Assembly: GCA_022843625.1 (NCBI GenBank)
Contig: JALHNH010000014.1
Location: 81,170-145,169, forward strand
Source: Bryobacter sp.
GTDB lineage: Bacteria; Acidobacteriota; Terriglobia; Bryobacterales; Bryobacteraceae
Length of the DNA: 64,000 nucleotides
Direction of reading: 5' to 3'
The translations under genes and the position numbers were made by a program. Shown here in pieces: positions 1 to 9,011 of this stretch; positions within the stretch are counted from its first letter, which is position 1; every line of letters starts with the position of its first letter. A model generated the notes under the pieces. It was not told the origin of the DNA. It saw only the letters and a program-made list of their open reading frames with translations, and ran no database searches.

Positions 1-740
1 TTCTGATCCACGTTGCTGATCATTGCGTAGATCTTTGCCGTTGTCTCATCAAGTCCCTGTTTGCGAAACGGCTCCACCATCTCTTCCGCAACCTGCAGCG
101 GCGTGTGCGGAGCATTCGTTGGCAGATAGCAGAAAAACGGCTTTGCGCGATTGTCGTCAATAAATCTCATGGCCTCACGAAAGTAAACATCCGTGCAATA
201 GCCCTTCTGCTGCTCCCACTTCCCATTCCGGCTCAGCACGGGATCAAAGTATGATGGCGCAACTCCGCTGATCTCCTCCGGCACATCCCCGGGCTGCATC
301 AATCCTCCGCCATTCAAAACCAGACTGTCGTCAAAACCCTGGTCAATCGAGCGTAGCGGATAGTTGTCTCCCAGATGCCACTTTCCAAAGATGCCCGTCC
401 GGTATCCCGCCGGTTTCAGCATCTCGGCAAGCGTCACTTCTTCAGACCTCATCATGCTCCGGCCTAGATACGTATCCACTATTCCGGTGCGATAGTGATA
501 GCGACCGGTCATCACACTGGACCGGGTGGGGCTGCAAACAGGGCAAGAATAAAAACGGCTGAATTGCGCTCCCGCCTTTGCGAGGGCGTCGATATTCGGA
601 GTCGCCAGATTCGGATTTCCATGCAGAGAGAGGTCTCCAAAGCCCTGGTCATCGGTGAGGATTAAAACAATATTGGGCTTCCGTGTTTGGGCCAACATCG
701 GGGTGGCCAGAAACGGCAGGAAAGATCGACGCGTCAACAT
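1..740 (-). CDS. Sulfatase (arylsulfatase A-like), exported, C-terminus outside window
   Basis: Type I sulfatase that would hydrolyse sulfate esters in the periplasm, probably on polysaccharides or glycans. Translating the minus strand from the ATG at 740 gives a Tat-like leader ([18 protein letters not shown]), then the sulfatase start [14 protein letters not shown], the formylglycine motif CSPTR inside [16 protein letters not shown], and GKWHLG. The Cys of CSPTR must be matured to formylglycine by a separate enzyme that is not in this window. About 246 residues are present and the rest lies left of position 1, so the Asp/Asn and C-terminal metal ligands cannot be checked. It is divergent from RNase R with a gap of only about 27 bp, so the two promoters must overlap the genes or each other. 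Family assignment is firm; the substrate is unknown. Confidence 0.9.
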   Translation of the reverse strand, partial: MLTRRSFLPFLATPMLAQTRKPNIVLILTDDQGFGDLSLHGNPNLATPNIDALAKAGAQFSRFYSCPVCSPTRSSVMTGRYHYRTGIVDTYLGRSMMRSEEVTLAEMLKPAGYRTGIFGKWHLGDNYPLRSIDQGFDDSLVLNGGGLMQPGDVPEEISGVAPSYFDPVLSRNGKWEQQKGYCTDVYFREAMRFIDDNRAKPFFCYLPTNAPHTPLQVAEEMVEPFRKQGLDETTAKIYAMISNVDQ

Positions 741-767
741 GAAGCGATTCTATCCGACAATAGGCTT

Positions 768-3020
768 GTGAAAGACGACGCGCTACTTAGCCACATCAAT
801 AAACTGCCACATGGTCGCACCACGACCAAAACGCTTACGCGAGAGATGGGCAACAAGGGTGTCAAGCGCGAAGAAGTCGAGCGCGCGCTCGAACGCCTCA
901 CCCGCAAAGGCCTTCTGATCGAGCTTCGCAACAACACCTACCAGCTAGCCTCCAAAGCGCGTGAATTCTCTGCCGGAACCCTCCGCATGCATCGCGACGG
1001 ATTCGGCTTCGTCATCCTCGACCAGAAACCCGAAGGCATCGAAGGCGATGTCTTCATCAATCCAGATTCCGCTCAAAAGGCCATGCATGGCGACAAGGTT
1101 CTAGTTCGTCTCGGCCGCATCGGCCATGATGGCCGCGTCAATGGCGACATCGTTCGCGTTCTGCATCGGGCCAACCAGCGCATGGTCGGCCAATTCCGCC
1201 TCACCAAACGTGGCTGCTTCGTCGTCCCCTACGACCAGAAAATCAAGCAATGGATTCAGATACCGGAAGGCTTTGAGATCCCTGCACCGCGCGTCAATCC
1301 GGATCGCGTCGGCATCAAAGAAGTGAAGGTCGACCAGGTTGCCGACCTCAACGGCATGATGGTGACCGTCGAGGTACTCGACTTTCCCGACGAAGATTCA
1401 AACGGTGTCGGTCGCGTGATCGAACTCCTCGGCTTCGAGGACGATTTCGGCGTCGATGTCGAAATCATGATCCGCAAGCATCACATCCCGCATGAGTTTC
1501 CACAAGACGTAATAGAAGAAGCTCAATCTATGTCCCGCGAGATCGGCCCCCGCGAATGGGAAGGGCGCACCGACTTTCGCGATTTCGACATCGTCACCAT
1601 CGACGGCGAAACAGCCCGCGACTTCGACGATGCCGTCTGGGTAGAAAAGTTACCCAACGGCAACTACAAGCTGCAGGTGCACATTGCAGACGTAAGTTGG
1701 TACATCAGACCCGGCTCCGCGATCGACAAAGAAGCCATGATGCGGGGCACTAGCGTCTACTTCCCAGATCGCGCCGTGCCCATGCTGCCAGTGGAACTCT
1801 CAACCGACATTTGCAGCCTCCGCCCGAATGAAGAGCGCCTCGTCATGAGCGCACTGCTGGAACTGGATCGTCAAGGCAACATCCTGTCTCAAGACTTCTG
1901 CCGCGGCGTCATCAAGAGCCGCGAGCGCATGACCTACACCAACGTCTACAAGCTCCTTGAAGGCACACCGGAAGAACAGAAAGAATTGCGTGAACGCTAC
2001 GCACCGCTCGTGCATCGCTTTGAGCTGATGAAAGAGCTAGCGCTCGTCTTGAACCGCATGCGCTCCCGCCGTGGCTCAATCGATTTTGACCTCCCCGAGC
2101 CGATCATCGAATTCGACCAGTTCGGAGAGATGGTCGGTGTTTCCAGGAGCCCTCGCAACATTGCTCATCGCCTGATCGAAGAGCTGATGCTCATCGCCAA
2201 CGAAGCGGTCGCCTCGCACCTCGAAGCAGCAGGAACTCCGAGCCTCTATCGCATCCACGAAATCCCCGACGCCAAGCGCGTCGCCGACTTCGAAGAGGCA
2301 GCCTCCAAGTTCGGCGTCTCTCTCGGCCTTGGCGGAGTCGCAGTCAAAAAGTTTTCCAACATCAAGAGCACTCGCGATGGCCGCAAGATCCGCAAGGACG
2401 TCTTTATTGGCAACCCCAGCGCCACCGTGTCCTCAAAGCATTACCAGAAGCTGGTCGCCAAAATCGAAGGCAAGCCCGAAGAGCGCATCGTTAGCTTCCT
2501 CATGCTGCGCTCTCTCAAACAGGCTCGCTACTCATTCGAAAACGAAGGCCACTTCGCCCTTGCCTCAAAAGCTTACACACACTTCACGTCGCCCATCCGT
2601 CGTTACCCCGACCTGGTGGTCCACCGTGTACTCAGCGGCATGACATACGAAGAAGAAACGCTCAAGGACCTCGGCAACGACACCAGCTTCACTGAGCGCA
2701 GGGCGGCCGAGGCCGAACGCGAACTCGTCGAGTGGAAAAAGATGCGCTTCATGAGCGACAAGGTCGGCGACGAATTCAACGCCATGATCATCTCCACTAC
2801 CAAGTTTGGGTGTTTCGTTGAACTCGAAGAACTCTTTATCGAAGGCCTCATCCCGATCGACGCTCTCCCCAAAGACAACTACGCCTATCAGGAAAACACC
2901 CGGCGCATCGTCGGTCAGCGCTCCAAGCGTACCTTTGCCATTGGCGACTCAGTACGCGTTGCCCTCATCAAAATTGACCTTGCCGAGAAGCGACTCACAT
3001 TCATGCTCGTAAGTCCGTAA
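768..3020 (+). CDS. rnr: Ribonuclease R (RNB-family 3'-5' exoribonuclease)
   Basis: Processive 3'-5' exoribonuclease that degrades structured RNA in the cytoplasm. From N- to C-terminus there is a winged-helix region (about 1-65), cold-shock/OB domains, the RNB catalytic domain with the acidic motif TIDGETARDFDDA (Asp279, 285, 287, 288), and a C-terminal S1 domain ending in a short tail. About 750 residues, normal for RNase R. The reading frame is open further upstream, but that part lies inside the divergent sulfatase, so I prefer the GTG at 768 (TTG at 765 is possible), which gives the usual start MKDDALLSHI. Unlike many RNase R proteins it lacks a long Lys-rich C-terminal tail. Confidence 0.95.
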   Translation: MKDDALLSHINKLPHGRTTTKTLTREMGNKGVKREEVERALERLTRKGLLIELRNNTYQLASKAREFSAGTLRMHRDGFGFVILDQKPEGIEGDVFINPDSAQKAMHGDKVLVRLGRIGHDGRVNGDIVRVLHRANQRMVGQFRLTKRGCFVVPYDQKIKQWIQIPEGFEIPAPRVNPDRVGIKEVKVDQVADLNGMMVTVEVLDFPDEDSNGVGRVIELLGFEDDFGVDVEIMIRKHHIPHEFPQDVIEEAQSMSREIGPREWEGRTDFRDFDIVTIDGETARDFDDAVWVEKLPNGNYKLQVHIADVSWYIRPGSAIDKEAMMRGTSVYFPDRAVPMLPVELSTDICSLRPNEERLVMSALLELDRQGNILSQDFCRGVIKSRERMTYTNVYKLLEGTPEEQKELRERYAPLVHRFELMKELALVLNRMRSRRGSIDFDLPEPIIEFDQFGEMVGVSRSPRNIAHRLIEELMLIANEAVASHLEAAGTPSLYRIHEIPDAKRVADFEEAASKFGVSLGLGGVAVKKFSNIKSTRDGRKIRKDVFIGNPSATVSSKHYQKLVAKIEGKPEERIVSFLMLRSLKQARYSFENEGHFALASKAYTHFTSPIRRYPDLVVHRVLSGMTYEEETLKDLGNDTSFTERRAAEAERELVEWKKMRFMSDKVGDEFNAMIISTTKFGCFVELEELFIEGLIPIDALPKDNYAYQENTRRIVGQRSKRTFAIGDSVRVALIKIDLAEKRLTFMLVSP

Positions 3021-3043
3021 CAATAGGTTGTTAAACTGTCTGC

Positions 3044-3547
3044 ATGTCAGCTCGTGCAACTACCCTCAAGGGGAATCCCCTTCCTCTCGCCGGACCAGAA
3101 CTCAAGGTCGGCGACAAGGCCCCTGATTTTGAATTGATCGGCTCCGATTTGAAGCCGGTAACCCTCGGTGAAGGCGGATCGGTTCGCATTTTCAGCGTCG
3201 TCCCCAGCCTCGACACCCCAGTTTGTGATTCGCAAACCAAGCGCTTCAACGAAGAAGTCACCAAGATGGAAAATGTAGAAGTGATCACCGTTTCCATGGA
3301 TTTGCCCTTTGCGCAGAGCCGTTGGTGCGGTGCCTTTGGCGTCGACAAGGTCAAGATGCTGAGCGACCACAAGACCGCCAGCTTTGGTACCAACTATGGC
3401 ACCCTGATCGAACCCCTCCGCATCGAAAGCCGTGCCATCTTCGTTGTGGACAAAAGCAACGTGATTCAGCACGTCGAGTACGTTAGCGAAGTGGCCGATC
3501 ACCCCAACTACGACTCCGCTCTAGCCGCTGCCAAGGCATCCGCTTAA
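3044..3547 (+). CDS. tpx: Thiol peroxidase Tpx (atypical 2-Cys peroxiredoxin)
   Basis: Reduces hydroperoxides with thioredoxin as electron donor. The 167 residues match the usual Tpx length. The peroxidatic cysteine is Cys61 in SLDTPVCD and the resolving cysteine is Cys95 in SRWCGAFG, the spacing expected for atypical 2-Cys Tpx; the N-terminal GPELKVGDKAPDF segment is also typical. No signal peptide, so cytoplasmic. It starts 23 bp after RNase R and could share its transcript. Its last 65 bp overlap the 3' end of the convergent PEP-CTERM gene. Confidence 0.95.
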   Translation: MSARATTLKGNPLPLAGPELKVGDKAPDFELIGSDLKPVTLGEGGSVRIFSVVPSLDTPVCDSQTKRFNEEVTKMENVEVITVSMDLPFAQSRWCGAFGVDKVKMLSDHKTASFGTNYGTLIEPLRIESRAIFVVDKSNVIQHVEYVSEVADHPNYDSALAAAKASA

Positions 3548-4709
3548 GCAAATAAATTGAAGCCGCCGCCAGTGCCACCATCCCCAGAGTCGAAGGCTCG
3601 GGAATCGGTTGAAATGCTGGCGGCGTTTCTGCGTCTGGAGGGGCTTCGGGATCCACAGGTCGAACCGTCGGCGGACCAACCGGCGGAACAATTGGGCGTG
3701 GCGGTTTGGATTCACCGGGGGGCACAACCACGCTTGGCGGTACAAAAAGAAGCGGCGGCGTGCCACCAGGAGTAAAAATGGACGGCGGAAAGTAGATAGG
3801 CGGCACAAAAACGGAAGGGGGAAACTGAAGATCCCCGAAGAAAAAGACAGGTCCTCCAATGCCAATAGGAAGCCCACCAATCAGGAATGGTGGAAGATCG
3901 ACTCTCGCAATTTCAATGGGCGTAATCGATGGCAAAAAAATTCCCGGCGGCGGAATCGCAGGCGGAAGCGTAGTGACCAATACAACTGGTAAAGAGTTGA
4001 TGATAATCTCGCCGCCCTTATCTGCAGGTGGAAGCCCCCCAGGCAAACCTCCACCAATCAACCCCGGCCCAATTAAGGGTGGGGCCACACTAAAAATGGC
4101 CTCCGGGATCTTCCCCGTTAGCCCAACCAACGGCATGGGCCCATCCCCCCGAAACTCGAATAGAGGTTTGTCGGAATCTCGCCGGTTCGCTTCCTCAGCC
4201 ATCGCTTGAAACACAGGAATGTCCCAGCTCGGTAGATCCAGCACAGCTTCAGTCGGTTCCCCAACCGTCTGCACTGGTCCGCTCGCTACAAGCGAAATCC
4301 GGTTCCCACAACGCCCGCGAATCAAATTCAGCCCGTCGCTCAGCAGAATCTCGCCGGGCTTGAAATAAAGCCTCTGCTTGGTCCAAAAGATGCGGTTGCC
4401 AATTCGATAGGAAACGTATCCTTGCGCAGGCTTGGTCAAGCGAAAAGGCTTCAGCTTGTCGATCTGAATCCCTTTGTAGTGCTCACGCACTACTGGGTCG
4501 CTAGCCACCTTCGATTTAACCTCATCACGTGTAACGGTCCCGCCTGGGACAACGGAAAAAGGAAAAACCTTTCGCTTGCTCAAGTCCACTTTGAAGTGGT
4601 CAGGCAATTCCTCAGCGTGAAAGCTGGCGGCAACACGGTTTTCGGGCTTCTGCTCACGCGAACACGAGAAAAGTAGGCAAATCGCGAAGAGGCATAACGG
4701 CAGCTTCAT
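3483..4709 (-). CDS. Proline/glycine-rich PEP-CTERM surface protein
   Basis: Predicted exported cell-surface protein of unknown function. The start chosen is the ATG at 4709 (408 residues), because it begins directly with a hydrophobic leader, MKLPLCLFAICLLFSCS; an in-frame start 48 bp further upstream would place 16 polar residues in front. The leader ends in LFSC, a poor lipobox. The N-terminal half (to about 200) is a mixed domain I do not recognise. The second half is low-complexity Pro/Gly/Ile/Phe (repeated PPSVFVPP- and PPSIF-like units), followed by PEPSTLGM, a hydrophobic stretch and LLKR, the PEP-CTERM sorting signal read by exosortase/archaeosortase systems. About 17 residues after the usual end of such a tail are encoded antisense to tpx. 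Confidence 0.8.
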   Translation of the reverse strand: MKLPLCLFAICLLFSCSREQKPENRVAASFHAEELPDHFKVDLSKRKVFPFSVVPGGTVTRDEVKSKVASDPVVREHYKGIQIDKLKPFRLTKPAQGYVSYRIGNRIFWTKQRLYFKPGEILLSDGLNLIRGRCGNRISLVASGPVQTVGEPTEAVLDLPSWDIPVFQAMAEEANRRDSDKPLFEFRGDGPMPLVGLTGKIPEAIFSVAPPLIGPGLIGGGLPGGLPPADKGGEIIINSLPVVLVTTLPPAIPPPGIFLPSITPIEIARVDLPPFLIGGLPIGIGGPVFFFGDLQFPPSVFVPPIYFPPSIFTPGGTPPLLFVPPSVVVPPGESKPPRPIVPPVGPPTVRPVDPEAPPDAETPPAFQPIPEPSTLGMVALAAASIYLLKRMPWQRLERSRSWGDRPLR

Positions 4710-4764
4710 CAATAAGGTCTTAACCTTAGATTCTAGCGCCGATACCCGATGGTACAATGCAACT

Positions 4765-5808
4765 TTGGTACTAACCAGCCTACTTCAGAGCCAAAACCTG
4801 GACGCAATTGTAGTTTCCACTCTTGTTCAGATCCGCTACTACACAGGGTTTGAGGGTTCAAACGCTCTTCTGCTCGCTACCCCAAAAGGCAACGTCCTTT
4901 TTACCGATCCCCGCTACACGACTCAAGCGGAGCAGGAATCGAATTGTCCTGTGACCATCGCCCAAGGCCCGCTCTTCAAAGCGCTTGCAACCAGGCTGAA
5001 ATCGCTCAAAGCAAAGCGCATCGGCTTTGAAGATAAAAAGATCTCCTACACGCTCTATCGTGAGCTGACAGAACTTGGTGAGCTGATTCCCCTCGGGGAT
5101 TCCATCGAGAAACCTCGCTGGGTAAAGACCCCACAAGAAATCAGCGCAATCCGCGCCAGCGTGGAACTCAACTCCAAAGCCCTCGATCTGGCCATGAAGC
5201 GCTTCAAGATCGGCATGAAAGAAATGGATCTGGCCGCTGAGATCGACCACCAGATGCGCAAGCTCGGCGCCGAGGGCAATGCCTTCGACACCATTGTGGC
5301 CAGCGGGCCTCATTCTGCCCTGCCCCATGCTCATCCCAGAAACGAGCGTATTGAAGCCGGTTCCTATCTGCTGATCGATATGGGTGCTTGCCTCAACGGA
5401 TACATGAGCGACATGACCCGCACCTTTGGTGTAGGCAGCGTCCCTCGCAAGGCTATCCGCATTTATAAGGCTGTCCTCGAAGCTCAACTTGCGGCAATCG
5501 ACGCTGTAAGACCCGGCAAACTCGCGGGCCAGATACACGCGGCTGCCGTCAGGGTTTTGAAAGCTCATGGGCTGGATCAGTTTTTTGTGCATTCCACGGG
5601 ACACGGTCTGGGACTCGAAATTCACGAGGCTCCGCGCCTGGGCAAAAAGGAAACAACTCCTCTGGAAACAGGCATGGCGATCACAATTGAGCCTGGAGTT
5701 TACGAGGCTGGCTTTGGCGGTGTAAGGATTGAAGACACGGTGCTGGTAACGGAAAAGGGAGTTGAGGTTCTCACAAAGACTCAAAAAGGTTGGACAATAG
5801 TAGGTTAG
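4765..5808 (+). CDS. M24-family aminopeptidase P / Xaa-Pro peptidase
   Basis: Dinuclear metallopeptidase of the pita-bread fold that cleaves Xaa-Pro bonds. An N-terminal creatinase-like domain (about 1-120) is followed by the catalytic domain. The five metal ligands are visible: Asp in LLIDMGA, Asp in GYMSDMTRTFG, His in HSTGHGLGLEIHE, Glu in TIEPGVY and Glu in GVRIEDT. At 347 residues it is the size of Bacillus-type YqhT/PepQ proteins. The only plausible start is TTG at 4765, since the frame closes at 4735 and no ATG or GTG lies in between. It sits 8 bp before accB, an arrangement (peptidase, accB, accC) seen in many bacteria. Confidence 0.92.
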   Translation: MVLTSLLQSQNLDAIVVSTLVQIRYYTGFEGSNALLLATPKGNVLFTDPRYTTQAEQESNCPVTIAQGPLFKALATRLKSLKAKRIGFEDKKISYTLYRELTELGELIPLGDSIEKPRWVKTPQEISAIRASVELNSKALDLAMKRFKIGMKEMDLAAEIDHQMRKLGAEGNAFDTIVASGPHSALPHAHPRNERIEAGSYLLIDMGACLNGYMSDMTRTFGVGSVPRKAIRIYKAVLEAQLAAIDAVRPGKLAGQIHAAAVRVLKAHGLDQFFVHSTGHGLGLEIHEAPRLGKKETTPLETGMAITIEPGVYEAGFGGVRIEDTVLVTEKGVEVLTKTQKGWTIVG

Positions 5809-5816
5809 ACCCCGCA

Positions 5817-6257
5817 ATGAATATTGAAGAGATCAAAGAACTGATACAACTCGCCCACGACAGTGGCGTAGCTGAGCTGGAAGTGCAACGTGGAGAACAT
5901 CGCGTTCGCATCAAGAGGGCAGGACTTGAGCGTGATGTAGTAACCCCCGCGCCCATTGCCCCGGCAGCGGCTAGCGTGGTTCCGGCTGCACCCGCACCGG
6001 CCGCAGAGAAGGACAACCTCGTCACTATCAAGTCACCAATCGTAGGAACTTTCTATGATTCGCCGTCTCCTGATGCCAGCCCCTTTGTCAAGGTGGGCGA
6101 TTCAGTCACCCAGAAAACCACCGTCTGCATCATCGAATCAATGAAACTCATGAATGAAATTGAAGCCGAAGTTTCAGGTACGGTTGTTGCCCGGTTGGTA
6201 GAAAGCGGCAAGCCAGTCGAATACGGCGAAGCCTTGTTTACGATTCGGCCCAACTAA
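5817..6257 (+). CDS. accB: Acetyl-CoA carboxylase biotin carboxyl carrier protein
   Basis: Carries biotin between the carboxylase and transcarboxylase steps that make malonyl-CoA for fatty acid synthesis. The 146 residues start at ATG 5817 (MNIEEIKELI, the normal AccB start). The order is a helical N-terminal part, an Ala/Pro-rich hinge (about 45-70), and a biotinyl-lipoyl domain with the biotin lysine in ESMKLMNEIEA. The motif is ESMK rather than the commoner EAMK, an accepted variant. It is followed 6 bp later by accC, its usual operon partner. Confidence 0.96.
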   Translation: MNIEEIKELIQLAHDSGVAELEVQRGEHRVRIKRAGLERDVVTPAPIAPAAASVVPAAPAPAAEKDNLVTIKSPIVGTFYDSPSPDASPFVKVGDSVTQKTTVCIIESMKLMNEIEAEVSGTVVARLVESGKPVEYGEALFTIRPN

Positions 6258-6263
6258 CACGTC

Positions 6264-7619
6264 ATGTTCCAAAAGATTCTGATTGCCAACCGTGGCGAGA
6301 TCGCTTTGCGTGTCATATGTGCGGCCAAAGATCTCGGCATCAAGACGGTCGCCGTTTACTCCGAGGCCGATCGTCACAGCCTCCACGTTCGTTTCGCTGA
6401 CGAAGCCGTCTGCATCGGCCCGGCCAAGAGCGCTCGTAGCTACCTCGACATTCCCAGCGTCATCAGCGCAGCCGAAATCACCAACGCAGAAGCGATCCAC
6501 CCCGGCTACGGCTTTCTGAGCGAGAACGATCGCTTTGCCGAAGTATGCAAGTTGAGCGGCATCAAGTTCATTGGGCCACCAGCCGACGTCACCCGCATGA
6601 TGGGGTTGAAGCAAAAGGCCCGGCAGGTAATGAAAGAAGCTGGCGTACCGGTTCTCCCTGGCTCGCAGGAAGCCCTCACCAGCGCCGAAGAAGCTCTCGA
6701 ATTCGCAGAACAAATCGGCTATCCCGTAATTCTCAAAGCGGCAGCCGGCGGTGGTGGCCGCGGCATGAGAGTTGTAAACTCAGCCGATGAATTGCCTGGT
6801 CTTCTGGCTCAAGCCCAGAACGAGGCGGGAGCAGCCTTCAGCGTCCCGGACATTTACCTCGAAAAGTATATCGGTGCCCCCCGGCACATTGAGTTTCAGG
6901 TCCTCGCTGACGAACACGGCAATGTGGAAGTCCTCGGCGAACGAGAGTGCTCCATTCAGCGTCGCCATCAGAAGTTGATCGAAGAAGCACCATCCCCGGT
7001 GATGACGCCAGAACTTCGCAACGAAACCGTCGCTGCGATCAAAAAAGCACTGAAGGCCATTGGTTACCAAAACGCCGGCACCATCGAATTCCTGATGGAT
7101 GAACATGGCAAACTCTATTTCATTGAAGTCAACGCACGCATCCAGGTAGAACACCCGGTAACGGAGATGATCACCGGAATCGACCTCGTCAAAGCACAGA
7201 TTCGCATAGCTGCCGGCGAAAAACTCGACGACATCATCGGCGGCCCCATCACTCTAACCGGGCACTCCATGGAATGCCGAATCAATGCCGAGCATCCCGA
7301 TACCTTTGCTCCCTGCCCCGGCAAAATTACCGGCCTCAACCTGCCCGGCGGCATCGGTGTACGCGTCGATACCGCCGTCTACACAGACGGAGTGATTCCG
7401 CCTTATTACGATTCCCTTGTCGCCAAGTTGATCGTCCACGGCCGCGACAGGGCCGAAGCGATTGCCCGCATGAAGCGTGCCCTTGATATGTTCGTTGTTG
7501 AAGGCATTTATACTTCCATCCCTCTGCAAAAGAAGATCATGAACGATCCGGATTTTGCTGCAGGCAACATGGACACCACATTCATCGCCCGTAAACTCGC
7601 TTCCTTCCAGAAGCCCTAG
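6264..7619 (+). CDS. accC: Acetyl-CoA carboxylase, biotin carboxylase subunit
   Basis: ATP-dependent carboxylation of the biotin on AccB. The 451 residues match the family length exactly. Visible are the N-terminal domain starting [16 protein letters not shown], the ATP-grasp glycine loop [14 protein letters not shown], the ATP-grasp active-site stretch [14 protein letters not shown], and the C-terminal biotin carboxylase domain. Cytoplasmic. It is co-transcribed with accB (6 bp gap) and probably with pgi downstream (9 bp gap). Confidence 0.97.
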   Translation: MFQKILIANRGEIALRVICAAKDLGIKTVAVYSEADRHSLHVRFADEAVCIGPAKSARSYLDIPSVISAAEITNAEAIHPGYGFLSENDRFAEVCKLSGIKFIGPPADVTRMMGLKQKARQVMKEAGVPVLPGSQEALTSAEEALEFAEQIGYPVILKAAAGGGGRGMRVVNSADELPGLLAQAQNEAGAAFSVPDIYLEKYIGAPRHIEFQVLADEHGNVEVLGERECSIQRRHQKLIEEAPSPVMTPELRNETVAAIKKALKAIGYQNAGTIEFLMDEHGKLYFIEVNARIQVEHPVTEMITGIDLVKAQIRIAAGEKLDDIIGGPITLTGHSMECRINAEHPDTFAPCPGKITGLNLPGGIGVRVDTAVYTDGVIPPYYDSLVAKLIVHGRDRAEAIARMKRALDMFVVEGIYTSIPLQKKIMNDPDFAAGNMDTTFIARKLASFQKP

Positions 7620-7628
7620 GAGATCTGC

Positions 7629-9011
7629 ATGTCGATCAGCTTTGACCCACGCAACCTGCTTGCGTCGATGGTAGGAGAAGACAACGGCCTGACTCAGGCC
7701 GAACTCGACGGGGGCAAAGCGGCAGCGATTGCCGCCCTCAAGGGCTTCAGAGTGTCCTTTGAAGAAGGCAAGTACGGCTTCCCTGACCTGCCCCTGAATA
7801 AGAATCTGATTCAAGAAATTGAAGCTACAGCCAAGAAGCTCGCTGGCAGCTTCGACACCGTGTGCGTCATCGGTATTGGCGGCAGTGCCCTGGGCTGCTG
7901 GGCCCTCGATTGTGCCATGCGCGGGCCCCACCCCGTACAGGGCGCTCACTCATCGAAGAAACCCCGCCTGGTCATTCTCGACAACGTAGACCCCGACTTT
8001 ATCAATCACGCGCTCGACAGCATGTCTCCTAAAAAGACCCTCGTCGTGGTGATCGCCAAATCAGGCTCAACCGCTGAAACTATGGGCGGATTCCTGATCG
8101 TCCGTGAATGGCTCATGGACGCCATCGGCAAAAAGGCAGCCAGCCGAATCATCGCCGTCACCAGTGAGGCCCGCGGTGATCTCAAGGTATTGGCCACCAA
8201 AGAAGGCTACACAACCTTCCACATCCCTGAGAATGTCGGCGGCCGCTTCAGCGTACTCTCCGCCGTCGGCCTCGTCCCTGCCGCACTCATCGGCGTAAAC
8301 ATCAAGAAACTCTGCCGTGGCGCTGCCGCGATGACCGAAGCCGCCTGGACCGAAGACCTCGAATCCAACATCGCTCTCAGTTCCGCGCTTCATCATTGGC
8401 TTATCTGGACGCTCAAAAAGAAGAGCATCCAGGTTGCTTTCCCTTACAGCAATTTCCTCTGGGGCACAGCCTTCTGGTTCCGCCAGCTCTGGGCTGAATC
8501 CCTTGGCAAAGCCAAAGACAGAACAGGCGCGATCGTCAACGTAGGCCAAACTCCGATTGCCGCCCTCGGCACCACAGACCAGCACTCTCAGGTGCAGCTC
8601 TATATGGAAGGCCCCAACGACAAGGTCTACAGCTTCTGGGTTGTCGAAAAGGCGAAGAAACAAATCAAGATTCCAAAAGCGAAACTCGGCCTCGATGGTT
8701 TCGATTATCTCGGCGGCCAAAGCATGGGTAAGCTTCTCGACGCAGAACGCCGTGCAACAGAAGCCGCCCTGGCCACCAGTGGCCGCCCCAACTGCACCTT
8801 CACGCTGGAGCGCGTCGACGAAGAACACCTCGGCGCCTTCTTCCAGATGATGGAATTCGAAACCGCCTTCATGGGCGAGTTGCTCAACATTGACGCCTTC
8901 GACCAGGAAGGCGTTGAACTCGGCAAGAAGTTCACTTACGCTTTAATGGGCCGCGCAGGCTGGGACGAGTTTAAGGATCGTTTTGCTGATTACGAGAAGA
9001 AGCGCGGTTAG
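7629..9011 (+). CDS. pgi: Glucose-6-phosphate isomerase
   Basis: Interconverts glucose-6-phosphate and fructose-6-phosphate in glycolysis and gluconeogenesis. Visible family motifs are VIGIGGSALG, the phosphate-binding SGSTAET, the stretch ENVGGRFSVLSAVGL, GTTDQHSQVQLYMEGP and the C-terminal QEGVELGKK. At 460 residues it is of the shorter bacterial type rather than the 550-residue E. coli type. An AGGAG-like site lies just before ATG 7629. It follows accC by 9 bp, and its last 29 bp overlap the start of the sialidase-like gene. Confidence 0.95.
   Translation: MSISFDPRNLLASMVGEDNGLTQAELDGGKAAAIAALKGFRVSFEEGKYGFPDLPLNKNLIQEIEATAKKLAGSFDTVCVIGIGGSALGCWALDCAMRGPHPVQGAHSSKKPRLVILDNVDPDFINHALDSMSPKKTLVVVIAKSGSTAETMGGFLIVREWLMDAIGKKAASRIIAVTSEARGDLKVLATKEGYTTFHIPENVGGRFSVLSAVGLVPAALIGVNIKKLCRGAAAMTEAAWTEDLESNIALSSALHHWLIWTLKKKSIQVAFPYSNFLWGTAFWFRQLWAESLGKAKDRTGAIVNVGQTPIAALGTTDQHSQVQLYMEGPNDKVYSFWVVEKAKKQIKIPKAKLGLDGFDYLGGQSMGKLLDAERRATEAALATSGRPNCTFTLERVDEEHLGAFFQMMEFETAFMGELLNIDAFDQEGVELGKKFTYALMGRAGWDEFKDRFADYEKKRG

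Noticed and set aside
8067..8828. 253-codon antisense frame within pgi
   Set aside because: pgi is clearly coding; no ribosome site or recognisable domain on the other strand.
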